Origin: Nemophila menziesii
Taxonomy: Eukaryota; Streptophyta; Magnoliopsida; Boraginales; Hydrophyllaceae
NCBI GenBank assembly: GCA_029959085.1
Contig: JARWIR010000008.1
Coordinates: 7,874,001-7,938,000 of the forward strand
Direction of reading: 5' to 3'
DNA length: 64,000 bases
Each line of letters opens with the position of its first letter. The first letter of the stretch is position 1. The translations under genes and the position numbers were made by a program. The notes below the pieces were generated by a model. It was not told the origin of the DNA. It saw only the letters and a program-made list of their open reading frames with translations, and ran no database searches. This document shows positions 11,431-22,995 of this stretch, piece after piece.

Positions 11431-13045
11431 ATGACTTTTAATAATTTCCATGCTCTTGGAGAAGGATTTTGGAAAACCCCTTACTCCGCGCGGGTGCAAC
11501 CATTCTCTTGAGATCCGATGGCCATGTAAATTTTGTTGTCTCTTCAAAAATCCTCATTCTAGGAGTTTTGTATGCCTTCTGATTGAAGTCCATATACTTC
11601 CGGTGATGATGACTTATATGTATTGTCTGTGAGTTAGAAAACTCCTCCTCTGACTCGAAATCTTCAAATTCCTCAAAACTTGCTTCGATAACCCCTTTTC
11701 CTTTGTCGTTAAAACCTTGATTCATGAAGAAACTACCAATATCTTCCTTATCTTGGAGCTCCTGACCATAAACGTAGTTATTTTGTCATGGGCCTATTTA
11801 AATCGAACCTATTGTCGCGAATCACCACTCCCTTATCTGCACCCTTATCATTCCATTTATCATAACCATCATTCAAGAGATCACTAGTTTGATCAAAATT
11901 ACCATCAGTAATGAACAATTTGTACATGAAACCAATGTCGCTTTCCCTCGCATTCAAGATTTCCACTATCGTTTGATTGTTGATTTATGATGTTATCACC
12001 AAAGTTACCAATCTCATCTTGAAGGGTCTTATGTAGTGTTAGAAATTTGGATTTCGTAACTTCTCTAGCTTCATCAACATGATTGTCCGCGCCTATGAAT
12101 TCATCAAGTGCCTCTATATTTTCTCGTTTCCTTTTAGTAGATTCGCTCCCCACCTTATTATTGTTATCGCCATCTTCATTGATTCCCTGATTAGGGACCT
12201 TAATTTGAATTTTACCCACATTAAAACTCAAGTTCGTGTTCCTCCTACCTCCATTAGAATTTTGCTCATTATCATCATCTTTATCTACGTCCTTCGAAAA
12301 GGGAAGAATTTGATGACTTAATTAAATACTCCCCAGCGGTCTCTCCTTCTTATAATGTGAAAAGCTTTATCTTCACTCCTAACAGTTGTATCTCTGCACC
12401 AGTTAAAGAATCTATACGAATCATTACTCTCCTTGGGCCTAACCATACTTGCAGTGCAAACCTCTTAATATGTACTAAGTACCCACAATTATAGCAAAAC
12501 AATCCTAAGTTTTCGTATTTAAACGCTACCCAAGCCGCACTTTTGTGTTGTTCCACAAAACCGCCAATTTTTATAGGACTAAGTGTATCAAATTTTACTC
12601 TGAAACGTAAGAAGTCATTTAACTTAGCATTACTAATCAGATGATCGATCTCCACCAGCTCACTGATGAAGTTACCCAAAATATCCATGGTCTCTATAGT
12701 GTTCTGTGAAATTTGCGAGACCATAGACTCTCATCCATGCATATGAATTGACTAAATCAAGCTCTTCAAATGTTAAATGATAATCCCATTTGCATAGAAG
12801 AACGTGTATTGACTGCACCAAGCAGGGTCTGAGGAACCATAGACGCTCTTCCTCCTCAGCTTCTTCGAGTGTGACGTATTACTTCTCAGCTCTTCAAACA
12901 ACACTCTACAATTAGTTCCCCACGTTTCCAGCACCGTTTCTGAAAAACCCCCAACAGGAAGACTCGAGCAGAGTTGACTTTAGCGATGAAGACACGATCA
13001 TCATTCCTAGCTATAACCGCTGAGGTTTTTGTAGCAAGTTGGTAG
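11431..13045 (-). mobile_element. LINE fragment, antisense, ORF1 only
   Basis: On the minus strand the region 13030-12350 encodes a DUF4283-like RNA-binding segment (DDRVFIAKVNSARVFLLGVF) and a Cys-knuckle segment (WVAFKYENLGLFCYNCGYLVH), the signature of plant LINE ORF1. A second, acidic open block follows at 11725-11438 with another frame at 12231-11905. ORF2 is absent: the fragment stops against the Copia LTR start at 11417-11437. At least three frame breaks. Confidence 0.75.
12350..12724 (-). pseudogene. LINE ORF1 remnant with zinc-knuckle segment
   Basis: Open for 124 codons. It contains the run GGFVEQHKSAAWVAFKYE followed by LGLFCYNCGYLVH, which in functional ORF1 proteins is F-C-x-x-C-G-x-I-G-H-x4-C. 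The final Cys is not where expected (..HIKRFALQ), so the knuckle is broken. The N-terminal half of the protein continues upstream to about 13030 in shifted frames. Confidence 0.7.
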
Positions 13046-13188
13046 ACAAAAAAATATTTAAGGTATCATTCTTAGTTTTTGTGAGAAGCATAGGTTAGAC
13101 ATGATTGAAATAGTATATGTGAGGCTGCAGGTTCTTAGAAGGTTGTAAAGTATGAAAAAAGCTTAGTTTGATATTCCAAAAATATTGA

Positions 13189-13198
13189 TATATATATA

Positions 13199-13276
<78 letters not shown>
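13189..13276. repeat. (AT)n microsatellite
   Basis: An almost uninterrupted AT dinucleotide run with a single GATAT break near 13200. The long Tyr/Ile peptides readable through it are artefacts. Confidence 0.97.
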
Positions 13277-13278
<2 letters not shown>

Positions 13279-13304
13279 ACAACGAATAATGCATATACTC
13301 TTTT

Positions 13305-13506
13305 CTTTTTTTTCGATGTATGGGTGTCCGGGCATACTCCCACTTAATCAGAACTAGGTTACCCATGTTCAGGGAGGAGACTCGAACCATGCACCTCTTG
13401 CTTACCCCTTAAAGGGCTCAAGAAATAACACGGCTGAGGGGATTCGAACCCTGTACCTCCTAGTTGAGAGACAGGGTCCTGGCCACTGAGCTAGTCCCAG
13501 TGGTTT
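13305..13506 (-). mobile_element. tRNA-derived SINE, copy 1 of a pair
   Basis: Read on the minus strand it begins at 13506 with a tRNA-like head: box A TAGCTCAGTGGCC (13493-13481) and box B GGTACAGGGTTCGAATC (13457-13441). A second box-B-like block, GGTGCATGGTTCGAGTC (13395-13379), follows, so the body looks like a fused or dimeric head. It ends in an A-run (T's at 13301-13313). It is flanked by AATGCATATACTCTTTT at 13288-13304 and 13507-13523. Compared with copy 2 it lacks about 60 bases near the 3' end (after CCGGGC at about 13331). Confidence 0.85.
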
Positions 13507-13523
13507 AATGCATATACTCTTTT

Positions 13524-13668
13524 TTTTTCCCGATGTATGGGTGTCCGGGCCAGCTTACGCGCACCACGACTAATCCCATAGGAAATATACACGCCTCCTC
13601 ATGCATACTCCCACTTAATCAGAACTAGGTTACCCATGTTCCTGGCCACTGAGCTAGTCCCAGTGGTT
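13524..13668 (-). mobile_element. tRNA-derived SINE, copy 2, both B boxes deleted
   Basis: Same family and orientation as copy 1, inserted at the same target word: AATGCATATACTCTTT recurs at 13507 and at 13669-13684. It keeps the head with box A (GAGCTAGTCC at 13651-13660 on the plus strand) and the 3' block GGGCCAGCTTACGCGC..GACTAATCCC that copy 1 lacks, but has lost everything between box A and ..AACATGGG, including both B-box blocks. It should therefore be transcriptionally dead. Confidence 0.85.
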
Positions 13669-13684
13669 AATGCATATACTCTTT

Positions 13685-14999
13685 GTTGGTAGTACTCGTG
13701 TGAAGAATAAAAAACAGAAGATAGATGCCACTTGGCTAGAAAAAATTGTAATCCTAGAGAAAATCACATCGAGATAATACAAAGGTATGTGAAGAGATAC
13801 ACGCTTATAGATAGAAGAGATTAAAAAAATCCCAAAATAGGTATTTGTAGAGTCTCACCTTGAGAAATAGAGAATACGATGCGTGTGTAGGTTCAACTAG
13901 AATAGGGGAAGCTTAAAGAAAGAGGCGTAATTCAATCTTAAGATTCCAAATATCTTGTAATTAGGAGAAATCAAATAAAATAATACCTAGATAACTGCTG
14001 CTAGAATGAAACGTGATATAAAACCTTTAAATATTCCATATTACACGTGTAGTGAGCGAATAAGGTGAGCTTAAAAGATTTCAAATAGGAGTAGAGAAGA
14101 TATCCACATAACATGGAGGGAAGAAGCGTCCAAAAAATTTCTAAAATGTAGCTTTTGCATTTAGTTTAGTAGTATAGTCTCATAGGATATTTTGTAAACC
14201 AATTAAATATAAAAGTAGCTGTCATAATGAGATACAAGAGAGTCTCACAGTAAGAGGTAAAGCATAGCTAATGATTAGATTAGAATCGTGTTGCCATTAG
14301 TTTTAATCCACAGAAAAAGCTGCCAACCCATTCTATAAGTGTTATGTGGTAGGACATTCATAATTAATAGAATAAGTATCATCCCTGAAAGAAGAGGAAT
14401 TATGAGGTCGGCTACCTTTACTTTGTTAAATTGCTCGTTTATATCTTTGCAACATGGGACAAAGGTTCCCCGTATTGCCTTTTGATAAGTTCATATGATA
14501 TTATTACAGGTTCATTTAACTTCCCTTCCACGAATATGTAGCTGAGATTGTTTGAAAGAGGAGGTATAGTAATTATAGTAGTTTTTATTTTTCTTTCTTG
14601 TTAGGTGATCTTATGGGTTCAAATAACAAGACAGTCTACCCTAACTTATCTTCAAACTGTGCACTCCAAGTTGAGATATTGTAAATTTGTATATTAGTAG
14701 TTGCCTTCCCCATATGCTAAAAGCAATGTCGTGCAATATCCTTTTTCTTCAAACCCTTTTCGGAAAGTGATGATATATACCACCAAAAAATATCAACAAC
14801 TATCCATCAATTATGTGATTTGATTGAAAGTTAGAGTGAAAAAATAAAAAGATTTACAATTTACTCTCATCAAATTATGCTATGTCATTGAAAGTATGGT
14901 TGGTGGTATGCTTTTTGATGGTATATATCGTTACTCTTTTTCAAAATGATGAATATGATTTATTTATTATCTACACGTAATGTGAGTTTTCCTTTTTTC
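13685..14999. other. Unassigned AT-rich stretch
   Basis: No open frame of note and no domain recognised on either strand. It could be eroded retroelement sequence, as Gypsy protease remnants follow at 15000 on the minus strand. Confidence 0.4.
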
Positions 15000-15250
15000 A
15001 CATCAACAAGTCCCCCGTTAACTTGAAAGGGCAAGCCAAGATAATGGGTACTTTTCTGTTTGCTTCAAAGTACAAAATCACAAAGTCCAAATAAGTAGGG
15101 AGATTTTTACCTCTATTAATACATCATCGATATGTTCATCTAGATGTCCAACGTTCTTTAAGCGCATCAATATGGGTTTTACGTGACCAATTTAAGTTCC
15201 TTAAAGATTTATTTAAGCATGATATATATGCTAGATCCCAAATCACACAT
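15000..15250 (-). pseudogene. Gypsy (Athila/Tat-type) aspartic protease remnant
   Basis: Minus-strand frames give CDLGSSIYIML at 15247-15218, equivalent to the protease active-site block CDLGASINLMP, and DFVILYFEANRKVPIILACP at 15087-15028, equivalent to DFVVLDFE..VPIILGRPF. Several frameshifts and stops separate them. No reverse transcriptase was found next to it. Family assignment rests on these two motifs only. Confidence 0.6.
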
Positions 15251-16769
15251 GGTCTTTCCAATACATATTCTCCTAATGACACAAAGGATGGTAAACATTC
15301 TTGGATATTTTAGTTTCATTGGTATCTTTGTAAGTACTAAAGTGTTTCACTCACCACTTATCTCTAATGTTTCTCTATTTTCATCACATCGCTTTGTTGG
15401 CGCCGGTTTTCTTACGGAGTATGTACCTCTTGGTGTATTACTGTATCCTTACACCCATCATTTGTATCATCGTTCTTGGTATATGGACTGCGTTTTTAGA
15501 ATGACAACGAACTCCTGAATAAGTTACTCAATTTGTACTATAATACTCAGAATGTATACTTCTGTAGATGTATATATCTTTGGCCTAATATTGTTCCATT
15601 TTTGTGACCAGTCGATTAATTATATCAGCAAACATGCTTCTTTCTCCTTTAAATCTCACAAGTAAAATACCAATTCTAGGCCATTTTCATCATCTTTCTC
15701 TCAAAATCATTGTTGTTCTTCCATTAGGTGTGCATCTTATTTATGATCTAAACCTTTTTTAATCATGTTTGTAAATCAATAATATGTTCATGTAATGCTG
15801 AGACAATATCCATATTTATGACTTTGACTTAAGTGTCTTGGATGTTGTTATTTCTTCAGGCCGGTAACAACGGTTACTTTCCATTTTTCTATAGTCTCCT
15901 TATATTCATCGTAAATTAGCATCATAACTGCACTACCTACTTATAAGCTCGATCATGCTCCATCGAGTGTGATAATCATATCCGACCCTCAGCCAATTGG
16001 GCAGTCAATCTCTCCCTCAACACCCGAGCTCAACAAGATCTCTGCCTGAGGAAATATGTCCTTCTTCGCTATGCGACCAACGACATTAAATCCTAAACAT
16101 TTCCTAGTGGGATATAACCAAATCACAAACATGTATATTGGATTTTCCTTATCAATAAATACTCTTGCCATGCGTCTAAATGGTATCACTCACATTTTCA
16201 GTGTTTATATTATAAGTTACAACCAGACATAGCTCCATATATACTTCCTTTGGTCCTTGCTCCTAATACTAACTTGCAGTTAGAGTTCCATTTGGAAGCA
16301 CACCTCCCTGGGTTCCTGACGTTTTGTATGATTTAATGTCACTATACTCGACCAAAGGTAGATTTTGTTCAAACACCACCCACCAACATCCACCAAATCT
16401 CCATTGTTTGTATAATTATTTGGATGGACATTTCAAGTTCTATCAGTTGACGCCGTATGTGGGAACAAAAGTTTCGAACCCATTGAAAAACCACTGATTA
16501 AAACCAAGGTTGGACTAGATTTGCAAAGACAAGAAGCAATGTAGGTATCACCATCCACAATACCAATATAAGAATAACTCATTTTTAGTTTGTATCTTAC
16601 ATATAATGAAAATGGACCTAATGAAACGGAAGTCAGGAACCATTGAAAGTAACTTGTCATAACCGCCACATCTTACAAGATAACACATATATCCTTTGGT
16701 TGAACACTTCTTCATTTTAAACGGATAGGAGGACAAGAGTATTAAGTGGATATCTAACAATGGTAACAC
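15251..16769. other. Unassigned stretch between Gypsy and LINE remnants
   Basis: Contains several open frames of 60-111 codons on both strands (for example 15183-15518 + and 16433-16772 -) with no motif I recognise. Probably decayed transposon sequence. Confidence 0.35.
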
Positions 16770-17217
16770 CATTCATAAAGAGACAAGAGCTATCAGAGCC
16801 AAATCAGACGTTGAAGGGGGAGGTTGGGCTCTCCATAATGCTACGAAAGCATCATGAATGAATTTCAAGAGTAACTCATTTTACTCATACAATCTTGAAA
16901 TCGTTTAAGGTATCCAAAAATATTTTATGTACTAATTGGTGTATTCAGTCTATCCTTTATGAGATCCAAAGATGGATGAAGAAATTTCTATCATGGGAAA
17001 TCTCTCACGTCAATAGATCTTCTAATGGAATTGATGATATCCTTGCAAAATATGCTAGGGAAAATTGATTTATTTTTCTGGAATGATAATTTAATTTCAT
17101 GTAGTTTGATTTTTCTGTCAAAATTATATTAGTATAGTGGTATCGGGTGATACAAACTTGTGTTGATGTATCTTTGGTCATTAGACATTTTTATGAAATT
17201 TCTTCGACAAAAAAAAA
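16770..17217 (+). mobile_element. 5'-truncated LINE: RNase H end and 3' tail
   Basis: The plus strand encodes broken RNase H pieces (KSDVEGGGWALHNA near 16805, IQRWMKKFLSWEISHVNRSS near 16967, then GIDDILAKYAREN near 17030) with at least two frame changes. The 3' UTR ends TTTTTATGAAATT..CGAC followed by an A-run at 17208-17217. The first LINE's tail (about 9080-9110) also has TTTTTATGAAATT, so the families are related. Confidence 0.75.
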
Positions 17218-18076
17218 GTCATCCATTTTTCAAACGTACAATTATATCAACCCACCAATAAACGCAAATTATCTACAAAAAGGTTTATGATATAATTAAA
17301 AGAAAGATATGAAATAATGCAACTCAAAATTAAAGTAAGGTTGATTTAGCATTCCCTTCTCAAAATATAATACTCAATGAAAATAATTTTATTTATTTAT
17401 TTAATATTTGTCTACAATGACATATATTAATAAAAACACATAAATTATAATTATCATTCACACATCCAACATGAAGAGTTTACTATATAAACCAAATATG
17501 AAAAATAGAGATTTCATCTCTAACAAGAAGTTCTCATCTACATAATAAAATTATATATATAGGTCCACTTTACTGAAACAATCATGAGATTGAAAATTTC
17601 AAAACCATCTAGAAGATCCAAATCACGATCAACATGCACCAATCATTACTTGATGTAGTGAAAATCACCATAACTCCTCCAAAATACCCACCAAGGTGGG
17701 TTTGACCCACATAAGATACGAGAAATAGATAATCATCCAAATAAAATTTAGAATTAGAAATTATACACTATGCTGAATCTGATCAACCATCAACAAACGA
17801 ATATTGATGGAACAAAAAGGACCACATATTCAACCATATTGAACTCAAAGCGAGACAAAAGTTTACAACGTTTCTCACCATGACGAAATTTATGGACAAC
17901 AAATGCTTAGAACTAAGAACTAAAAATATTTAACTAGAAAAATGGCAAATTAGATAGTGAAGAATGTATGAAAAAATCTATAAAAAGAAGAACTTGGAAT
18001 GAAAGTTAAAGAAATAGGAAGGAAAGAAGATAGAAGAGGTTGTACTTCAATACTAATTTACAATATTAAATTTTTT
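17218..18076. other. 3' flank of the defensin gene
   Basis: AT-rich, no coding sequence recognised. The part nearest 18077 should hold the 3' UTR of the minus-strand defensin. Confidence 0.4.
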
Positions 18077-19239
18077 CTAGCAAGGCTTGTAGCAGTAGCA
18101 CTTCCGTAATAATCCGCCACATTTTCCTTTTAAATAGCCGTCATTGTGACAATACTCGGTACAACTAATATCACTAAAGCACACTCCACGAAATTTTTGG
18201 TTCTTGTACTTACATTCATTAGATACTGGACCCTGACCTATATTCACAAAAAAAAGTTCGTATAAGATCTCAACAATAAAAATATCAATCTATAATGATT
18301 TATATATGATATTGATCCTTGTTACATCAAAATGTACATGATTTACTATCGTATAATTTCTAATGTTATTTTATACCCTATACAAAGTAAACAAATACTT
18401 GTGCATTTTAGAAGTAAATGAACATATGATAAAAAAAAAACATATATCTAATTTATAATTTATATTTAATTTTTAAAAAATTAAAATAGAATAATCATTT
18501 TACAAATTAAAAAACTATAGTACTAATTTTTTCTTTCTTTTCCATCCTAACTTTTTTTGATTTATGCACCTGCACACACTGTCATTAAATGTGGCAGGTG
18601 TGATGCACAAGAGCACGTGAAAAAATATTTTTATTATAATAATAAGTTTAAAACAAAACTAGAGTATTAAATCCACCATAAATAATACATTGGTCTAAAA
18701 TGGTAGATTTATAATATTTTATTCAAACTAATATTATATTTACGCCTGAGTCACACACACATGCTAGCTTCTATCACAACTTAATAAATATGTAAGGCTA
18801 ATAACGACTCTAATAATTAAAGCATTTTTAGGTATCATGGTGGTATTGTGGTCAAATCATACTAATCACTTGGATCCCCGATGTAATAAAAAACTTACTA
18901 TATAGAAAAATAAAAAAAGAAATTTTATTTTGTGTTCAATACTTTTTTACTACGTACAAATTATCATTCGCATATCATATGATATTTTTGAAAGCTTCGT
19001 ATTTTTTACATATTGTTGAGTTTTATGAGAGACATCATTTGTAAGGTCATTTACAATATAAAATGACATTACTTAATATAATATGATTTGTGTATCTAAT
19101 AACGAATAAAATAAATATAAGAATAATCAATTAATCATTTAAATAAAATTGAATTAAATAAGATAAAGAAAAAACCGTTGGTAAAGAGAAGCATTTGCAA
19201 TATGATTGCAAAAACTAAAAGAATTGTGTAGAACTTCAT
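18077..19239 (-). CDS. Plant defensin (gamma-thionin fold), two exons
   Basis: Exon 1 is 19239-19176 (ATG, 21 codons plus one base); exon 2 is 18237-18077 (stop TAG). The intron of 938 bases starts GT (weak donor GTTTTTTC) and ends TATAG, with phase 1, the usual intron position of plant defensins. The product is 74 residues: a hydrophobic secretion signal (starts MKFYTILLVF, ends near LLFTNG) and a mature domain with eight cysteines spaced C-X10-C-X5-C-X3-C-X9-C-X6-C-X-C-X3-C, exactly the plant defensin pattern. The gamma-core G-X-C..C (GKCGGLLRKC) is present. Defensins are secreted peptides that often act against fungi; target unknown here. No frame damage is seen. Both exons are too short to be obvious as ORFs. 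A possible TATA box lies at about 19290-19298. Confidence 0.88.
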
Positions 19240-19288
19240 ATTGTGAAAGTGAAAATTAGTAATGTTGAGAATACAACTCTTCATCTTG

Positions 19289-19299
19289 TTATAAATAAT
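19289..19299 (-). promoter_or_regulatory. Candidate TATA box of the defensin gene
   Basis: The plus strand reads TTATAAATAATG, i.e. ATTATTTATAA on the coding strand, about 50-60 bases before the ATG at 19239. That would give a short 5' UTR, plausible for a small secreted peptide gene. In AT-rich DNA the motif may also occur by chance. Confidence 0.35.
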
Positions 19300-19675
19300 G
19301 TTTTCCGTGAACTGTAGGTTAACCTTGAAAATCTCTTATCAACAAGTTTGTAAAATTGTATGTTGATAAATTAAATATGTGCATATGTGGTCCTTATGAA
19401 ACACTATTGGATGGTTGTCATTTATCCCTCATATTCTTTATAATTGGTGTGCACTAATATTTATCTAATTGAAAAATACATTTGTATTAAACTTTTCATG
19501 TCGATCACATGAACTCATATGAAACAGTCTGATATCAATTCTTATGAAATTACAAGTGATTTTTCTATAATCAACCAACTCCCCGCTATATCATCTAATC
19601 GCCACCTATAATGTTGATGGAGTGTTGTTTACGTGCTTTCATAATATTGGATATCATATCTACCAATCCAAATCA

Positions 19676-20690
19676 TAGGGCGACCCTTATATTTTTTGGG
19701 CCGAAACTGAAATTTTAAAATAATGCCCCTTATATATTACTTATCCTTTCCAACTTATTGATAAAAATGTTAAAATATCGATAAGCCTCCTCTTTTGATT
19801 TTGGTATTGGTACCAAATATAATTATTTGCGTGTTGGTTTATTTATTTAATTATGAATAGGTTATAATTATAGAAAAGTTGACATATATAATTATACATA
19901 ATTCAATTTCATAAGAATTTTAAACATTGTCAATATATTTATAAAATAGAATAAGAACAAATTTGAAAAAAAAAAGATATTACATTAGAATCATTACAAG
20001 ATATAACTATTAAGAATAAAAAAGTGTATTACAATAAAAAGTTAAAATAAATAATATTACAAATAAAACAAAATAAAATAAACTTATATATTCAAGACAA
20101 ATTGGGAGATGTTAGATATTTTTCACGAGTAAGGCCAAAACCATCTACGTGTAATAGAATTAGTTTTTTTTATCTTCTCTAAATTATGTATTTGTTGTTT
20201 AGCTATTGGTACGAGTTAAATGGCTCTCTTATATAACGAAATAGGTTTATTTTCAACTTTGTTTTGTATGGGAACTGTGGTTCGAATCTATGCTTATTCA
20301 TTCTGGTGTATGTAGAGCCCGCCCTAACATTTAAGTTACCTAAACGGACTATAAAATTACGATTATTATTAGTCACATACAAAAATATTAGGAATTTAAT
20401 AATTATAATATTTAATTAAATATAATATTTTCTATATTTTAATAAAAAGATAAAAAAAAAATTGTACTTATGCAAAACTTATCACCTTTTATGTGAATAA
20501 ATAAATATGTTTTGTGAAATGTATTAAAAAACTTGTTTATATGAACCTGGACCTGATGAAACAAGATGATATGGTTGTTTATTGGCCATAATTTTTCCTT
20601 GCAATAAATATTTTATATTATATACAAACTATAAATTTTAATATTTGGGGCCTCATTCAAAACTATAATACTGGGGGTTTGGAAAAGCAA
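19676..20690. mobile_element. Possible non-autonomous DNA transposon remnant
   Basis: The left end (TAGGGCGACCCTTATATTTTTT, then GGGCC..AAATTTTAAAATAATGCCCC at 19676-19733) and the right end (ATATTTGGGGCCTCATTC..ATACTGGGGG at 20640-20680) look like imperfect inverted ends with GGGCC/GGCCC words. The interior is A/T-rich and non-coding. This resembles eroded hAT-like or foldback elements, but no transposase or target duplication was established. Confidence 0.3.
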
Positions 20691-21609
20691 TTTCTCGGAC
20701 ATTACAACTAGGTCGGGCTTGCTGATTATTTTTTATGATGTAGTGGACCGTTCTAAAGTTTAGAATAATGTTGACATGATGGTTTTGTCGAATATGAATG
20801 CTCCTCTATTTTTTAGAATAGCGGTATCCCAATGTGATATCATAAGCAATGACTTGTCCAACATACGAGTGCTCATCCTGTGTCTATCTTGTAAGAAGGT
20901 CCCCCTCATTGATGGACAAATTTGTGTCGAGGATGATTTTTTTTTATTGTGCCTTAAATGCCTCTCCTACATTGCCTATACTCGTCTTTGGGCCACAAAA
21001 TATGGATAAACTCACTAAAGTATTGAATATTCAACCTCAAGGTCATGTCGCACAACCTCTTAGTGACACTAGTCCTAAAACTACACACTTACCTTCTGAT
21101 CCTCATGGTCTCCTTCATAACACGATGATCACGTCTTCTAACTATAGCGCTCCCCTAAGAATTTATATTTCCGTACTAGATACGCTCAACAAGAGAGATG
21201 ACTTATCTCATGTCTTGGACGAGAGTAAGGACAACGCTTTTGGAAGCGATTCTCATGAGTTTTTATGGTACTTCCTTACTAATGCATCCTAAATTATTTA
21301 TTATATCTTTTCGTGATATAAAAATGATATAAGATTTTCTTTTATCTTAGGATGCTTACCTTGTGAAAAGTTTTATTGTTATTGGGGTTTTAGTATGATC
21401 ATATGTGATAGAAATTTTTTCTACCATATAAATTTATTTACTTTCGGGTATAGATTTCCAAATATGATAGACAAATGAACTGAGGGAACTGATTGGACCA
21501 GTCAAGAATGGTTGATGTGGCAGATTGTTTTCTGTACTAGCAAAGATATGGATAAGGACCAAGAGGGAGGTATACTTCCCATGTCACGTGACATTTTTTA
21601 GTGGTTATT
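20691..21609. other. Unassigned stretch with two overlapping open frames
   Basis: Frames of 77 and 147 codons overlap at 20776-21292 (+). The longer one is Ser/Thr/His-rich near its middle and shows no domain I know. It may be decayed LINE ORF1 or other retroelement sequence; I do not call a gene. Confidence 0.3.
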
Positions 21610-22990
21610 TGTACTTAGTTGAGGGATTATCCCCTATATTTAGATAGTTTCTCCTTTCTTGTCTAGTTTTAACTAATTGATACTTTTTGAGTTATTTGTG
21701 AATAAGTTGTGTGTTAAGTGTGCATCTCTTAGGTAATTAGATGATACAAGATCCCAAGACAAGGATAGGAAGGTGAGAAACGAAGGTCAAACCCAAGTCA
21801 AGGTGTTAAAGGACTAGAAAGCCACTTTCAGAAGTGAGAACATGTACCAGCTAACTTTGGAAATTGACAAGATAGAGTAACCATGTCCAATTGATGAGTA
21901 TTCTAAAAGAGCCATTTGGTTTCTAGATAGTACTTGGAGTCAGGAGAATGTGAGAGGTGATGGTTCATGACATGGATTTAATATGAAGAAGTTTTTACCG
22001 TTGCAGTTATCGTGGTTCAAGCTATTCCACTCTTCCCTAAAAATATTTTTGGGTTGACTTGGACCATTTAAAAGGGGCCTACAACACCTAAAACGTAATT
22101 AGAACTTTATATATCCATTTTTATCATTAACAAAGAGTCACTTTTCAGTCCTTAGTCATCAGAACTTATGTGACACACCTGGAAGAAGAAAGAAACACTT
22201 GGAGAAGGAAGAATAGAAGTTGGAGGCATACGGTTTACACTATTCCACCATAAATCTTAAGGTAAAATGTATTAGTTTCTTGTTTTAAACATGATTCTCA
22301 TTCTTTTATCCTTATATTTTATTGCTTTTAGTATGCACTAGTTTACTTTAGCTTGAATTTGATATTATTTATGAACCTCGAATACTATTTTGATGTTTTT
22401 AATGTTATTTGGGACAATTTAATGCCAATTGAATTGGGAATTTTTATTACTTTTTATGAATTGGTTTAATTTAACTTTTTATATCCTGATCAAACATAGA
22501 TTGTTTTAGTACCCTAACCGTCACCCTAGCGTAGGGGTTTGGGAATAGAACTATTACATTTATGTCCAGTATGCGTTAGTGATCCTGACATGCTTGACTA
22601 GCTAGATAATCATATATGTTAAATTCGTCTAGCCTTAAGCTTTTACGTAGAACCACTTCACCCTAGTACTATAGAAATTCTTAGGCAGGCTTTTAAGCTA
22701 CTCTGACAGGAGTTAGAAGGAAGTTAGAATCATGATTAGCATAACTACCCAACTCGTCCTTATAACTAGAATCAATGACTCAATAGGATATGGGAATACT
22801 AACAAACTCGAGCTATATTCTCATACTCATCTCATCTCTTTGTAATTTAATTTCCTTATAATTCATAATTTAGTTCAATTTTATTTCACTTAGTCTTTAA
22901 ACGAAAACCAAACAATATTCTATTTTACTTTCAGTCTTTTTGTAATAGCAACTAGATCACTTATGTCTCCCTATTTGTTCTAAATATTAG
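21610..22990 (+). repeat. Retroelement leader-like repeat, copy A
   Basis: Shares ordered blocks with 31440-32910: GAGGGATTATCCCC, TTTGGTTTCTAGATAGTACT followed by TGGAGTCAGGAG, ACACCTGGA(A)GAAG, a C(A/T)TTCCACCAT block, AAACATGATTCT, and a late block of GTCACC..GGGG. Divergence is high. No coding sequence. It ends at GGAGACATCATTTTAGG, where a Gypsy-type LTR begins. Best explained as the non-coding leader/LTR of an LTR retrotransposon family present several times here. Confidence 0.5.
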
Positions 22991-22995
22991 CCCTT

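Noticed and set aside
13095..13390. Three overlapping Tyr/Ile-rich minus-strand ORFs
   Set aside because: They are translations of the (AT)n microsatellite at 13189-13276.
13441..13493. Possible tRNA gene (box A and box B)
   Set aside because: The spacing and flanking target duplications show a SINE; no complete cloverleaf is apparent.
20849..21292. 147-codon plus-strand ORF
   Set aside because: No recognisable motif, overlaps another frame and lies among transposon remnants; described only as an unassigned stretch.
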